A stretch of DNA of 64,000 nt from Huiozyma naganishii CBS 8797 (taxonomy: Eukaryota; Ascomycota; Saccharomycetes; Saccharomycetales; Saccharomycetaceae). Within the stretch, counting starts at the first letter, position 1. Each line of letters starts with the position of its first letter. The DNA lies in the NCBI RefSeq assembly GCF_000348985.1, contig NC_035922.1, forward strand, positions 1,129,604 to 1,193,603, in the 5' to 3' direction. The position numbers were made by a program, and so were the translations under genes. This document shows positions 17,210 to 28,153 of the stretch, piece after piece. The notes under the pieces were generated by a model. That model did not search any database. It was not told the DNA's origin and saw nothing but the letters and a program-made list of their open reading frames with translations.

Positions 17210-18199
17210 ATGTTGGAGCAACCAAAGGACCCCTTCTGTGCCGTGACAAATCCTGCGTCAGGATCGTTCATTGACCTTTCGCAGCTCTCGGCGAGTCCGA
17301 ACAAGCAGAACACGAAGAAGAAAGGCGGTCAGAAGACAAATTTCGACAAGTCCAAGACAAGGTGGCTCGTGAAGGGGTATGGCCCGGACCTCGGTTTGAA
17401 CTTTACGCTGAGTGTGTGTTCATCGCCTGTGGTGGATGAAAGCGACGAGTCCCACCAATTGAAGAATACTACTGGAGCGTACTACTTCGACAGCAAAAGG
17501 GGGAAATACGTATCCATTGGCGACTTCAGCACAAAACCGAAACTGTTCGGAGTGACAAGTAAGAAACTGACTTTGGAGTACGGGAACGGTGATTCGTGCC
17601 CGAACAGTGTTGACAGGAAATCTACACTGCTAAATTTTGTATGTGACAGGGACATACTCAACAGTAAGGCACAGATAAGTTACATCGGGGACCTGCATAA
17701 CTGTTCGTATTTTTTCGAAGTACGCTCCGTGTATGCGTGCCCCACATCTACAAACAACAACGAGTTCAACGCCTGGGGGATTTTCTTCGGAATATTCGCC
17801 GTGTTCTGCCTCGTGGAGTTCTGCCGTAGGTGGATCGCCGCGATGACGCAGAGGGGCAGAACCCTTGATGCCTCGCTGGCACCACCAGCTGCTGCTGCAG
17901 CCCGCGGGGACTCTACTGCGTCCCCCTACGGCCTTCCAGACACAAGCACCAACTCTGCTGTCCCACGCTGGGAGTTCATAGAAGACGAGTCCATATTCAC
18001 AAGATTCATACGAAGCGTCACCGACTGGACGAGATACTGGAGGCCGAGAGGGCACCCGTTCCGCAGGTCCTCCACGCCGAGCGCAAGAAATACAATCCGC
18101 CTGAATAGCCCGTCGGAGTCATCCTACTTCAGAGACATGGAAACGCAAAACGAGATACTGGACTCACTGGATTCAACTACTACTAGAAGCAGCAATTGA
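17210..18199 (+). CDS. MRL1: Mrl1-like membrane protein with mannose-6-phosphate-receptor-type domain
   Basis: 329 residues from ATG 17210 (MLEQPKDPFCAVTNPASGSF). A luminal MRH-like region with paired cysteines covers about residues 9-185 (FCAVTNP, FTLSVCSSP, NSVDRKSTL, LNFVCDRD, VYACPTS). One membrane span follows (WGIFFGIFAVFCLVEFC) and then a basic cytoplasmic tail. S. cerevisiae Mrl1 (YPR079W, 381 aa) acts in vacuolar hydrolase delivery. Unlike it, this frame has no N-terminal signal peptide. The frame stays open upstream to 17141 without an ATG or a hydrophobic stretch, so the true 5' end may be missing or in a separate exon. Confidence 0.88.
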   Translation: MLEQPKDPFCAVTNPASGSFIDLSQLSASPNKQNTKKKGGQKTNFDKSKTRWLVKGYGPDLGLNFTLSVCSSPVVDESDESHQLKNTTGAYYFDSKRGKYVSIGDFSTKPKLFGVTSKKLTLEYGNGDSCPNSVDRKSTLLNFVCDRDILNSKAQISYIGDLHNCSYFFEVRSVYACPTSTNNNEFNAWGIFFGIFAVFCLVEFCRRWIAAMTQRGRTLDASLAPPAAAAARGDSTASPYGLPDTSTNSAVPRWEFIEDESIFTRFIRSVTDWTRYWRPRGHPFRRSSTPSARNTIRLNSPSESSYFRDMETQNEILDSLDSTTTRSSN

Positions 18200-18729
18200 A
18201 CCACTGACTGCGTCCTGTGACTGCACCAGAACATCCGTACACCCCCACTGTGCATAAATAATAAAAAAATACATATTTTTTCCTTTTTCTCAGAAAATAC
18301 CCCTTTTGGGACTCCTGCTTACTCCGCAGGTGTCCCAATCCGGTAGCGTTTTGTACGAGATCCAGCCGTCGTTTCTTTTTCTTCTTGTGGTTTCTGCGGT
18401 GTTTCTTACTGGCCCCCACTTCCTCTTTCGGACAGTTCTCCCACGTTGCTTTTTTCTTCCCGAAGAAAACGAAGCAAAAAAGAACCGTGAGAATTTCCTT
18501 TTTAGGAGACGCTGAATCTTTGGTGAACAGAAAATAGAACCGGTTTCTGTCACTTTTGACGAAAGTGAAAATTTTTCTCGTTGCTGGCAATTTCTTGCTC
18601 ATCGAATATAAATATTTGACCGATTTCTGGCTCGTTAAACTGTTGGTTTATTCGTCTTCCTGTATCTTTTCCGTTTCCTCTCTTAATATGTTTGGAATGG
18701 AGTAACCACAAACTACCAACTAAGCTACA
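18200..18729 (+). promoter_or_regulatory. TEF1 promoter region
   Basis: 530 bases between MRL1 and TEF1. It contains a Rap1-like site (18231-18243), long T-rich tracts, an RRPE-like GTGAAAATTTTTC inside a 19-mer shared with the snoRNA promoter (18558-18576), and a TATA-like ATATAAATATT near 18606. This layout (Rap1 upstream, T-rich tracts, TATA) resembles the S. cerevisiae TEF promoters. Confidence 0.6.
18231..18243 (+). promoter_or_regulatory. Rap1-like binding site in the TEF1 promoter
   Basis: ACATCCGTACACC matches the Rap1 consensus ACAYCCRTACAY at nearly every position. It lies about 490 bases upstream of TEF1, comparable to the UASrpg elements of yeast TEF genes. Inference from consensus. 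Confidence 0.6.
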
Positions 18730-20103
18730 ATGGGTAAGGAAAAGTCTCACATTAACGTTGTCGTTATCGGTCACGTCGACTCTGGTAAGTCTACTACCAC
18801 CGGTCACTTGATTTACAAGTGTGGTGGTATTGACAAGAGAACCATCGAAAAGTTCGAGAAGGAAGCCGCCGAATTGGGTAAGGGTTCTTTCAAGTACGCT
18901 TGGGTTTTGGACAAGTTAAAGGCTGAAAGAGAGAGAGGTATCACCATCGATATCGCTCTATGGAAGTTCGAGACTCCAAAGTACCAGGTCACCGTCATTG
19001 ACGCTCCAGGTCACAGAGATTTCATCAAGAACATGATTACCGGTACCTCTCAAGCCGATTGTGCTATCTTGATTATCGCTGGTGGTGTCGGTGAATTCGA
19101 AGCCGGTATCTCCAAGGACGGTCAAACTAGAGAGCACGCTTTGTTGGCTTACACTCTAGGTGTCAAGCAATTGATTGTTGCTGTCAACAAGATGGACTCC
19201 GTCAAGTGGGATGAATCCAGATTCCAAGAAATTTGCAAGGAAACTGCTAACTTCATCAAGAAGGTCGGTTACAACCCAAAGACTGTTCCATTCGTCCCAA
19301 TCTCTGGTTGGAACGGTGACAACATGATTGAGGCCACCACCAACGCCCCATGGTACAAGGGCTGGGAGAAGGAGACCAAGGCCGGTGTCGTCAAGGGTAA
19401 GACCTTGTTGGAAGCCATTGACGCCATTGACACTCCAACCAGACCAACTGACAAGCCATTGAGATTGCCATTGCAAGATGTCTACAAGATCGGTGGTATC
19501 GGTACGGTGCCAGTCGGTAGAGTCGAGACCGGTGTCATCAAGCCAGGTATGATCGTCACTTTCGCCCCAGCCGGTGTCACCACCGAAGTCAAGTCCGTCG
19601 AAATGCACCACGAACAATTGGAGCAAGGTCTTCCAGGTGACAACGTCGGTTTCAACGTCAAGAACGTTTCCGTCAAGGAAATCAGAAGAGGTAACGTCTG
19701 TGGTGACTCCAAGAACGACCCTCCAAAGGCCAGTGAATCTTTCAACGCCACCGTCATCGTCTTGAACCATCCAGGTCAAATCTCTGCCGGGTACAGTCCA
19801 GTCTTGGATTGTCACACCGCTCACATTGCCTGTAGATTCGATGAATTGTTGGAGAAGAACGACAGAAGATCCGGTAAGAAGTTGGAAGACTCTCCAAAGT
19901 TCTTGAAGTCCGGTGACGCCGCCTTGGTTAAGTTCGTTCCATCCAAGCCAATGTGTGTCGAAGCCTTCACTGACTACCCACCTCTAGGTAGATTCGCCGT
20001 CAGAGACATGAGACAAACCGTCGCCGTCGGTGTCATCAAGTCCGTCGTCAAGTCCGACAAGGCTGGTAAGGTTACCAAGGCCGCCACCAAGGCTGCCAAA
20101 TAA
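18730..20103 (+). CDS. TEF1: Translation elongation factor eEF1A
   Basis: 457 residues from ATG 18730 ([20 protein letters not shown]); yeast eEF1A is 458. GTPase motifs are intact: G1 [10 protein letters not shown]3 'DAPGHRD', G4 'VNKMD', then domains II and III. It delivers aminoacyl-tRNA to the ribosomal A site. Very strong codon bias (AAG, GGT, GTC, ACC, CCA) marks it as one of the most highly expressed genes in the window. Position after MRL1 fits YPR080W (TEF1). S. cerevisiae has an identical second copy on chromosome II; whether this genome does cannot be told from here. Confidence 0.99.
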   Translation: MGKEKSHINVVVIGHVDSGKSTTTGHLIYKCGGIDKRTIEKFEKEAAELGKGSFKYAWVLDKLKAERERGITIDIALWKFETPKYQVTVIDAPGHRDFIKNMITGTSQADCAILIIAGGVGEFEAGISKDGQTREHALLAYTLGVKQLIVAVNKMDSVKWDESRFQEICKETANFIKKVGYNPKTVPFVPISGWNGDNMIEATTNAPWYKGWEKETKAGVVKGKTLLEAIDAIDTPTRPTDKPLRLPLQDVYKIGGIGTVPVGRVETGVIKPGMIVTFAPAGVTTEVKSVEMHHEQLEQGLPGDNVGFNVKNVSVKEIRRGNVCGDSKNDPPKASESFNATVIVLNHPGQISAGYSPVLDCHTAHIACRFDELLEKNDRRSGKKLEDSPKFLKSGDAALVKFVPSKPMCVEAFTDYPPLGRFAVRDMRQTVAVGVIKSVVKSDKAGKVTKAATKAAK

Positions 20104-20308
20104 GAAGCTTGACCCTTAAAAGCCGCGAGGGATTCTACTGGTTGGAAAAATTAATTTCTTCAACTGGATGCGCCCCAAGTAGGTTTCTTTTTGCTATGTC
20201 TTGTTCTTTGACTGTATAGTTTAGATACTCCTAATATATAAAAAAAATTTTCATATAGGCTACAACTGTTGTGCCGGTCCTTTACACCCAGTAGGGTTCA
20301 TTCAAGAA

Positions 20309-20740
20309 CTATGCAACCCTTCTATCGTTGTAATCGTAAGGTGAAATGGCAAGCCCCTTGTTCTTCCTTGCTGCCCTGAAAATCGTTTCTAGAATATCAA
20401 TTAGCTCTTGTTTATCATCAAGTAGGAAATTCAACTTGTTGTTATTCCCAGTCCCAAAATCGCACATCATGTGTTTGTTCTTGTAAAAAAACATTAAACA
20501 GCATGGATCATCCAATTCGTACATTTCATTAAAATCGGGGACTTCTTCGATATCCACCAAGTATATACTCACAAACCTTGACACTTTCTCGCTGACGGAG
20601 TAAAGCAGCTCATCTGTGAGAGCACATTCCTTTGATTGATCGTGGCCAAACCGCACCACCACTAGTTTCTCATCTTCCTGGACAATAGCCTGATCAACAT
20701 GCCACCCTGTGTGTAAATGGTGTAGAAACGTGCTGGCCAT
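20309..20740 (-). CDS. DIB1: U4/U6.U5 tri-snRNP protein Dib1
   Basis: 143 residues from ATG 20740 (MASTFLHHLHTGWHVDQAI), exactly the length of yeast Dib1. Thioredoxin-fold U5-15kD family protein. It stabilises the pre-B spliceosome and must leave before activation. The conserved 'RFGHDQSKEC', 'EVPDFNEMYELDDPC' and 'FFYKNKHMMCDFGTGNNNK' stretches are all present. In S. cerevisiae GRS2 (YPR081C) lies between TEF1 and DIB1; here the 205-base gap holds no trace of it. Confidence 0.98.
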   Translation of the reverse strand: MASTFLHHLHTGWHVDQAIVQEDEKLVVVRFGHDQSKECALTDELLYSVSEKVSRFVSIYLVDIEEVPDFNEMYELDDPCCLMFFYKNKHMMCDFGTGNNNKLNFLLDDKQELIDILETIFRAARKNKGLAISPYDYNDRRVA

Positions 20741-23372
20741 GCCTCATCGAGTTACAAAACACTGTCAGGCTTCCTGTGATGACCGTTGACCATCTTGGCA
20801 CTACCTGTAAAATTATAACAGAGGTAGTGAGTTTCCGTATATAGTGATTGACATAAGAAAGCTTTAAGCAGGGCCACTAATGATGTGTTCCGGTAATAAC
20901 AAAAGTAATTACTGGTTAAACCGCACTCTCTGAGTCGACCGATTATTGGTTTTCTGCGTGCTGCTTTATTGGAATCATATTTTGTTAAGTTGAAAGTCTT
21001 CCTTTGGGAATGTACCCGTCGACCCCGTCAACAACGTTTAATGGATTTAACTGCACAGATTGGGTCGATATGGCACCCTTCGTCCTCGTATATCGTTCAA
21101 TATCAAATTTCCAAAAAATGTAGCAACTCAATCCATGTCCTCAATGACCGGCCGCTTATGATTGTTAAGAGTTAACAACTACATCTGAGCACGTAGCTTA
21201 ACTGGTGGAATGGTTATGGATGACTTAATTGGAGTTGAAGCCTCCGTTTTCATCGAAGCACACCCCGATTGGAATGCCGTGTTTTAAAACAGAGAAGGAA
21301 AAGAAGTAACATGTGATTAGTGGTTAGCTGGTATATGTTTCTTACTTTCATGCATTTATTCCACAAATTCCATCAAAGAGTAGTTGAAAATGTATTCCTA
21401 AAATGACAAAAGTTGGCAGATCTAACTGAAAAATGCAATAATCAAAACGTAATATATACCTTTTCTCTTTAAAAGGCCAGTAAGTAAAGGGCCAGAATGT
21501 CAATAGAACTACTTTCTGCGGGATTTAGTTTGTTCTCAGCTTGTACTTCTCGATACTTGAAATTCACGTCTTTATTTAACTCTCTTCAACCGTATGATTG
21601 GATCACTAAGTTGCAATTATGTGTTTCTAAGAAGAGGCATGTTGTTATACGTTGTAGTCATAGGTACTGTAAAATTCTCCCCCGAATCTATGTCCCAGAG
21701 AATATATCAAGGTTACTATGGGCGACACCACATAGTACGGAAGACAAATATTTAGGCGGATGTTTACTTTCAGTGTAATCATTCGTAGATGTGTACTTGT
21801 TGTTCCATCTACTCTCGTCTTGTCAAGAAAATATGCCAAAGTAGAAAATGTGTTGGAGATCTCCGGTGAGAAGTTGGCGGCTAAGGAAATTATTGATTCT
21901 TCGTTATTCTCTCAACCAAAGTGATTTTTACTCTCCTCAAACAGACATTTTTTTCTATCACATCTATTCAATTTTAATCAACATTGGCCAAAGTGTCGTT
22001 TAACACTTCACTGTTTCTTCGTGATTATTCTGTGTAGGTTTTTACTGAAAAAAAAACTACGAGTAGCACAGGTACCAAGTATTAGCGGTGACTTTCAACG
22101 CTACTGATTACGAATATGGGCCCTTTGTCGTATACTTTATGCAATGACGTACGTTAATACAATGAGTGCAGAGCATCAAACAAGTAGTCACAGCAGGAAG
22201 TCGGGTGTGATACCAATAGATATCGTAGCATACGGATTGACATTTGCGGAAAGAAAAAATAATATGGGGCATACTGGGAATTGAACCCAGGACCTCTCAC
22301 ATGCTTGAGTATGCTGTTCCAAAGGTGTACCTCTGAATCGCCCAAAGCGAGAATCATACCACTAGACCACACGCCCGTATAATTTGATATTGTTTTAAAA
22401 TTTTAAGTACTTTAAATTGCACACTTTTAGTCATACGTAATTTGATAAGTATGGTTGGAAAAGATCAAGTCAGGCGATATGCAGAACCAAAAATTAAAAA
22501 GAGAGTACATAATTAGGTTATAGATGTACACTAAGCAACATTATTTGACAAGACCTCGTACTGAATTTGTTATTTACCCTTTGTTAGTTGAATGAAACAC
22601 AGAGTGGTGAATGTACGTCTATCTGCCCAAAATCATTTGTATTGGTATAAAAGATACATTCACAATACATCATCGAGGTGTTGGTATTAATAATTCTATG
22701 TTGTGAATATCACACAATGTTGCTATTTGGTAATAACTGAAAGGCAAATTATGAACACAATAGGACCAGAACATGGAGCATAAAACTATTATTATTTAGG
22801 CTCGTCTTTCTGAAGTTAACATATCGAAACCACTATTTTGAATAAATAGTTCTAATGAAATGCAATTTAATAAATAATTTCGAACAAGACCCAGCTTCTT
22901 GGATTTTACAACTAGCTACTCTTCCCAATTTTCAAGAACAAGAGCCCGCCAGTAAACGATGTAACATTATCTTCCTGACCGTATGTATAAGATACAGAAA
23001 AACTACATACCCTATGCAATGTTCTTTTAGAAACTAAAAAAAGGGCAGAGTACAGCTACAAATACTCAAAAGCAGATGCGCTAGTTGCAACCAGCGGGAA
23101 AGAAGACAGTCAGATGGCAGACAATGTAGTCCGATCTCGCTCGGGAATAAGCTGTTGCAACAAACGGGTTTAAATATCTTCATCACGATTCGCGCAATGA
23201 GAAAAAGTGGAAAATTAAAGAAAAAAAATTACTATGAAAAAAACCCTCGAAGACAGAGATCTTCAATAACCTAATGCAGCACACAGTTCCTGACGTTCGA
23301 GCTCAAACAGCTGTAACCTGACTTCTTCATTGCGATACAATTGATCACAACCGATCCTTTGCTTTTTGAAGA
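20741..23372. other. 2.6 kb AT-rich intergenic region holding one tRNA gene
   Basis: Apart from tRNA-Pro (22266-22376) I see no supported gene. The longest ATG-started frame is 21497-21778 (93 codons, starting MSIELLSAGFSLFSACTSR); it matches no family I know and has the base composition of the surrounding spacer. No complete retrotransposon LTR or centromere-like CDEIII core was recognised. The spacer is far longer than typical gaps in this window. Confidence 0.5.
22266..22376 (-). tRNA. tP(UGG): tRNA-Pro(UGG) with a 39-nt intron
   Basis: On the minus strand exon 1 is 22376-22341 (GGGCGTGTGGTCTAGTGGTA, then anticodon loop TTTGGG), the intron is 22340-22302, and exon 2 is 22301-22266, ending CCCAGTATGCCCC. 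The 7-bp acceptor stem pairs with two G-U wobbles. The anticodon stem is CTCGC/GTGAG, and the T arm is CTGGG-TTCAATT-CCCAG. The anticodon is TGG. S. cerevisiae tRNA-Pro(UGG) genes also carry an intron after position 37. Confidence 0.97.
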
Positions 23373-24977
23373 ATGCCCCACAAATTTGAAGATAAAGTTA
23401 TCTCGCTTTTTAACTACAGCTCTAGCTCATCGGATGTGAATACTCAGTCAATTGCAAACTTTATAAATAAGGAAATCACAAAGTCGAGCGGGTCTCAAAA
23501 AAACTTTGATATAGTGACTTTCTATTACTGTAGAGATGCTGTGACTATTCTGTCCGATTTAGTTAAGTTAGAAACAATCTTTCGAAGTAGCCGAGACGTC
23601 AAAGTGTTAAATGATGCCATAGATGAAAAATTCCTGAGCGGAGACGAGTTTGGCACGGACGAGATCCGCAATATCAAAACTTTGGCCTTCTCTGTTGCAA
23701 GTGTACAGGACCTGATAAGCAACCCAAATTATAAACAGTGCAAGTACAAAAATGTTGCGTTGAAGTGCATTATCAAATGTAACAAATTGCTATTAGGGTT
23801 GCACACTTTCAAGAATAAATTGGACCAACTGAGGAGTGTAATACAACGAAATATGCGTGGAGAACTACTGATAACTGATTCTATGACTCTGCTGCTTCAG
23901 TTATGGTTTCATTTATTGAAAACCATAAGAATACTAAACGTACATGTCGTGTGCACCTTTATTAAGGCCAAGTGCCTGTTAATCAATTTTGAGCTTACTT
24001 TATTGCTGGATTACGTTACGTACCATTTTGGTTCAGATGCCAATGTCAATGGGGAATGTTTTGGAAAGGTGCAAGTGAACTTACAAAAGACTATTAAATC
24101 GTTCAATTCCTTCATAAGCAACCTCATTAGCAGTTTAGAGACTGCCGAAGGGGAGGGAGACGACAAATTGTTTGGAGAATCTCTTGACGCCTTCCTTGAC
24201 ATTGAAGTCATGTATAATCAGTTGAACTTTGACTGGTTGATTTCGACGGAGCAATCTTCCAAAACGAAGGACCTCGCTCGGTCCGACAGTCCAAACAAAC
24301 AGCTAAATCTACCTGAGCAAATCAACGAGCTCAGCCTTGACGACGAGGTTAGCGAAATACACAAAATATGCGAAAATATCGACGAGATCACAGATCTATT
24401 ACCAGGAAGTGAAACTTACAAAAATGCCTCCTCAAACGTCTCCCAAGAGAGAGGAGCATCGATCACCAAACAGTTGCCCTCATTGTTGCATGCGTTCAAT
24501 AACTTGAAGGAACTAGAGAATGACGTAAGACCCACAAGAGTGTCCACTCACCAATCCCCATCGGCATATGAGACTGAACACAAGGCCAGGACACAGTCCA
24601 TGTCATCCTCCGTCTCTGCGTCTTCCACGTTATTCTCACGCGATACCACTAGTGAGAGAGACCACAGTGAATACATGTTTTCAAGCTTCATGCCATCTAT
24701 GCTCATCTCAAGCAGCTCGCCAGGAGCATCTGCACATTCCACATCTCCTGAAAACTCCATGACAAACTCTCTAATGTCCTCACAGATACTAAAGAACGAC
24801 TTCAAAAAGCTCTTGGAGATGCAACAGCTACAGCAGCAAGAGCTGTTCAACAAGACAATACCGACAAAAGAATCTTTCGCCTTTGGAAGCAAAATCCCGT
24901 TGCCCACAGCGCACGGGTTCCACAATACCTTACTGAACAATATCTACGGCATCAGCGACTGCAACAGACGGAGATAG
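23373..24977 (+). CDS. MDM36: Mdm36-like mitochondrial distribution and morphology protein
   Basis: 534 residues from ATG 23373 (MPHKFEDKVISLFNYSSSSS); S. cerevisiae Mdm36 (YPR083W) is about 579. The first ~290 residues look helical, with acidic breaks, as expected for the domain that stabilises the Num1 tether between mitochondria and cell cortex. The C-terminal half is Ser-rich and probably disordered (SMSSSVSASSTLFSRDTTSE). Orthology rests on position between DIB1 and YPR084W and on length; I did not recognise a diagnostic motif. Composition is more AT-rich than in genes of the first 17 kb. Confidence 0.8.
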   Translation: MPHKFEDKVISLFNYSSSSSDVNTQSIANFINKEITKSSGSQKNFDIVTFYYCRDAVTILSDLVKLETIFRSSRDVKVLNDAIDEKFLSGDEFGTDEIRNIKTLAFSVASVQDLISNPNYKQCKYKNVALKCIIKCNKLLLGLHTFKNKLDQLRSVIQRNMRGELLITDSMTLLLQLWFHLLKTIRILNVHVVCTFIKAKCLLINFELTLLLDYVTYHFGSDANVNGECFGKVQVNLQKTIKSFNSFISNLISSLETAEGEGDDKLFGESLDAFLDIEVMYNQLNFDWLISTEQSSKTKDLARSDSPNKQLNLPEQINELSLDDEVSEIHKICENIDEITDLLPGSETYKNASSNVSQERGASITKQLPSLLHAFNNLKELENDVRPTRVSTHQSPSAYETEHKARTQSMSSSVSASSTLFSRDTTSERDHSEYMFSSFMPSMLISSSSPGASAHSTSPENSMTNSLMSSQILKNDFKKLLEMQQLQQQELFNKTIPTKESFAFGSKIPLPTAHGFHNTLLNNIYGISDCNRRR

Positions 24978-25203
24978 CAGACAGGAGACGCCAATAGCCG
25001 TCTGTCACCATCTTTTATAAGCACTTTTACAAACCTTTCATATTCTTAAAGCCTTTTTCCAAAATGGAAAAAAATTATAATTGTACGTAGTAACATTGGG
25101 AAGAGAAGATTAAGTAATCGCGCTTGACACGCAAACAATTCTTACAGTTTTCCCACAATAAACTGCACTTGCGACGATCCATCATTGTTGATAAAGTAAG
25201 ACG

Positions 25204-26637
25204 ATGTCTGCGGTAGATGAGCCAAGACCGGTAAGGTTGGCTGTACTCGGCGGCGAGTCCACTGGAAAGACAGCGCTCGTATCAAGATTGACTTTGAACA
25301 TTGTGCATGAAGTGCATTATCCAACAAGAAACCAAAATAACTGGCTGTTTGAATTCATCCCAAGATCAAAAATTGCGAAGACTATACTAGACAGCCAGGC
25401 ACACGAGAGGTTACTACGTCGGACACCCGGGAGTGAATCACTGGAGCCCATCTTCAAATCGCCGTCGGTCAATGATGACATTTTGCTTTCGCCGTTGACC
25501 TTCCAGGCCTTCACTGATAACTTTGGATTCTTGAAGGCGCAACAGAGGGGTAATGTGAGTAATAGCTACCTTGCCAAGAATGCGGAAACGAAGAAGAGCA
25601 GTCAACTGAAACATAGCCATAGTCGTGAGCAGATGAGCTTCTCGAACTATATCAGTAGTACGAGTTCCAGTTCGCTTTCTACTGATTTTGACGCTGCCAC
25701 AGTCGATTATGAAGGGTTTCAAGATTATGGTCTCCCTGTCAACTATGTTCCCCCAACGTACAATCCAATACCGATTGATATAATTGATACACCAGGCTTC
25801 AAACCGGAGATGGTCGTCCCATTTCTAGAGGTTTCATTGTTCAGGAACCTTGATAAATCTGTACTGAGGGGGCTTGCTAATGAGCCGCGACAACCAGTGT
25901 CAACTACGTCCTTACTGGTCGCTTCAGGTGCCTCGGAACTTAACGGTAAAATTGACGGATACATACTGGTTTACAGTGCCATCCCTGAACTATCGCACCA
26001 CAGCATACCTGATCCGCCAAATTACGATGAAGATGTAGCTGAACCTTCTGCATCGTCCTTGGAAAACCAACCAAACGATACAGCAAAAAATTCCAAGTCA
26101 GGAGGGCTATCGTTACTGCCCGTAATACGATCGTGCATACTTGATGCATGGACTGAATTCCGCAATTACAAGACAAATTGGGCAATGGGACAAGAGGCGG
26201 ATATTTATTCCCTGGTACACAGTTTGAAAGGTATATGGAAGTACTCAGGAGTCAGAGCAAGAAAATTAAAGAAGGTTAATAAGATGCGAACTTTCAAAAC
26301 ACACCTCGATACCATCGACCTGAATCCTGCCTCTCCAGATTCACCTCCTCCTTGCATTATAGTGTGTACACACATACACGATCCCATGGCCAGCCCGTTA
26401 TTGGTTGAACGCGGAAGGGACATGGCCACACAATGGAACTCTAGTTTTGTCGCCGTGGATAACCTGGATGACTATAACGTGGATGTAACGTTAAGTTTGA
26501 TTATCAAGGATATCGTCGAAAAGGAGAAGTTACTAAATAACGCTGGTGATGGGACCTCCGATTTCGTCGGTCAAGGACGTCACAATAGCCTCGGCAAGAC
26601 GTCTGGTAGCATGTTGAAAAAAATCATGAAGCCATAG
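25204..26637 (+). CDS. Ras-like P-loop protein, ortholog of uncharacterised YPR084W
   Basis: 477 residues from ATG 25204; S. cerevisiae YPR084W is 456. A Walker A/G1 motif is clear near the N-terminus (LAVLGGESTGKTALVSRL, residues about 13-30) and 'IIDTPGFKPEM' near residue 195 is a G3-type DxxG motif. 'IIVCTHIHDP' near residue 383 may take the place of the usual NKxD. Long insertions separate the motifs, so it is a large and diverged small-GTPase relative. Function unknown. It is convergent with ASA1, only 69 bases apart. Confidence 0.85.
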   Translation: MSAVDEPRPVRLAVLGGESTGKTALVSRLTLNIVHEVHYPTRNQNNWLFEFIPRSKIAKTILDSQAHERLLRRTPGSESLEPIFKSPSVNDDILLSPLTFQAFTDNFGFLKAQQRGNVSNSYLAKNAETKKSSQLKHSHSREQMSFSNYISSTSSSSLSTDFDAATVDYEGFQDYGLPVNYVPPTYNPIPIDIIDTPGFKPEMVVPFLEVSLFRNLDKSVLRGLANEPRQPVSTTSLLVASGASELNGKIDGYILVYSAIPELSHHSIPDPPNYDEDVAEPSASSLENQPNDTAKNSKSGGLSLLPVIRSCILDAWTEFRNYKTNWAMGQEADIYSLVHSLKGIWKYSGVRARKLKKVNKMRTFKTHLDTIDLNPASPDSPPPCIIVCTHIHDPMASPLLVERGRDMATQWNSSFVAVDNLDDYNVDVTLSLIIKDIVEKEKLLNNAGDGTSDFVGQGRHNSLGKTSGSMLKKIMKP

Positions 26638-26706
26638 AAACAGCGTTTATAGTTCAGACAAGTGTCACTTTGCATATACAATAAGGTCCTGTATCTTCAA
26701 AACATT

Positions 26707-27939
26707 TCATTTCAGTCGATATAGAGAAATACTTCCATCCTCGTACCCTATGATATACCAGGAGTGCTCCGCAAATTGCAGAAGTCGTCTCTCTTTGCTT
26801 CTATCTGACAGTGCGACGGAGTCCATTCTTACACCAAATCTGCAAGAGTAGCAGTGGCTGTCAAAACCAGTAATACATTTCGTCTTAACATATCTAGACA
26901 CCTTTGGGTCAGCTTTATTTTTATCAAAGGATCCTTGGGAAGACTCGATGGGGATCAATGAGCTTTTGGATTTCCAGTATTTTTCGATGAAACTAGTATC
27001 AACCTTGCTGGAATAGCTCTTACCGGTCCATGTCGACCACAGTAGATACTTGGACAATGACTTGATATCATAGATCTTTCGAGTGTGAGTGTCATGGATC
27101 TCAGAAGTGATAAACGCGAGATCATTCGATGTCGTTATTCCAGCACGGCTTTTCATATCTGACACCGCACACGTATCGGTTGTGATTATCGTATCAGTTG
27201 CGATTATTGTATCAGTTGATGAACCCAACAACTTAGCTCTATTATTAACGTCGATCTCCAAAGATAGTATTGGACGGGGGCAGTGCGGGGCGGATACATG
27301 CGTAACGACCACTAAACAATCGCCATCGCTGATGCTGTCAAAAACAAGCCGAAACCCTATTATTATCCCACTTTCAAAACCAATAAACATGGTACCGCTG
27401 TCATGACTGATAAATTTCATTACAAGCCCCAGTTTATCTATCTTAGGCAGACCATCGGGCAATACATTCGCAATCGACTCCCCAAAATGCAATTCTTTAG
27501 CGACTCTTTTCAATCTCTTCGTTGTGACATCAATTGTGTAGCAATCTATCGCCTCAGGATTGGTAGTGCTGCAGCAAAATAATGTCAAGAGGCCATTCTC
27601 CGATCGTGCAATGACGAAATTGGCGAAACTCATCGTATTCACCTTCATCTCAAATATCTCCTCCAACGTAGCCAAGTTATAAAGCCTCAAAGAGCAGTCC
27701 TCTTTGCTCAAGCAAGCCAACAAATTGGGCTCCACATACTGCGTTGCCGTTATCGCTGCCCCCGATTCTAGTTGGTGACTGCGAACTGATCTTCTCGTGA
27801 TGAGGTCCCATACTATTATTCGACCCTTCTCATCCGTGGAGACCAATGTGGGTGTGTGGCAATCGTCCACCACAAGCACAGTAGTGACCGCACATGTATG
27901 AGCTCGTAATGTATAGTCGGGAAGCTTTGTATCGTCCAT
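26707..27939 (-). CDS. ASA1: ASTRA-associated WD40-repeat protein Asa1
   Basis: 410 residues from ATG 27939 (MDDTKLPDYTLRAHTCAVTT). The open frame continues 28 codons upstream to a GTG but holds no other ATG. WD40-like repeats are visible: 'TLRAHTCAVTTVLVVDD ... GRIIVWDL', 'NLLACLSKEDCSLRLYNL', and a C-terminal 'WYIIGYEDGSISLYRLK', the usual closing blade. S. cerevisiae Asa1 (YPR085C) is 443. It belongs to the ASTRA/TTT chaperone assembly for PIKK kinases. Confidence 0.88.
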   Translation of the reverse strand: MDDTKLPDYTLRAHTCAVTTVLVVDDCHTPTLVSTDEKGRIIVWDLITRRSVRSHQLESGAAITATQYVEPNLLACLSKEDCSLRLYNLATLEEIFEMKVNTMSFANFVIARSENGLLTLFCCSTTNPEAIDCYTIDVTTKRLKRVAKELHFGESIANVLPDGLPKIDKLGLVMKFISHDSGTMFIGFESGIIIGFRLVFDSISDGDCLVVVTHVSAPHCPRPILSLEIDVNNRAKLLGSSTDTIIATDTIITTDTCAVSDMKSRAGITTSNDLAFITSEIHDTHTRKIYDIKSLSKYLLWSTWTGKSYSSKVDTSFIEKYWKSKSSLIPIESSQGSFDKNKADPKVSRYVKTKCITGFDSHCYSCRFGVRMDSVALSDRSKERRLLQFAEHSWYIIGYEDGSISLYRLK

Positions 27940-28153
27940 GTCTCGGCATGTACAACTGGTGCATTTGAGAAGAGAAGGCGGAAAGGCAGGACCAAATTTC
28001 ACTGCGATTTGTTTTTTGTTCACTGTTCCAACATCCGATGGGCAACCAACAACGTTTACAGATCTGTAACTGACTTTAGTACTTACCTATATATCGCTGT
28101 TACATAACTATGACGATCCTGTAACCTTACGGTAATTTCCAAGAAGTACGCTA

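Noticed and set aside
19156..19824. 222-codon frame antisense to TEF1
   Set aside because: Shadow of a highly biased coding sequence.
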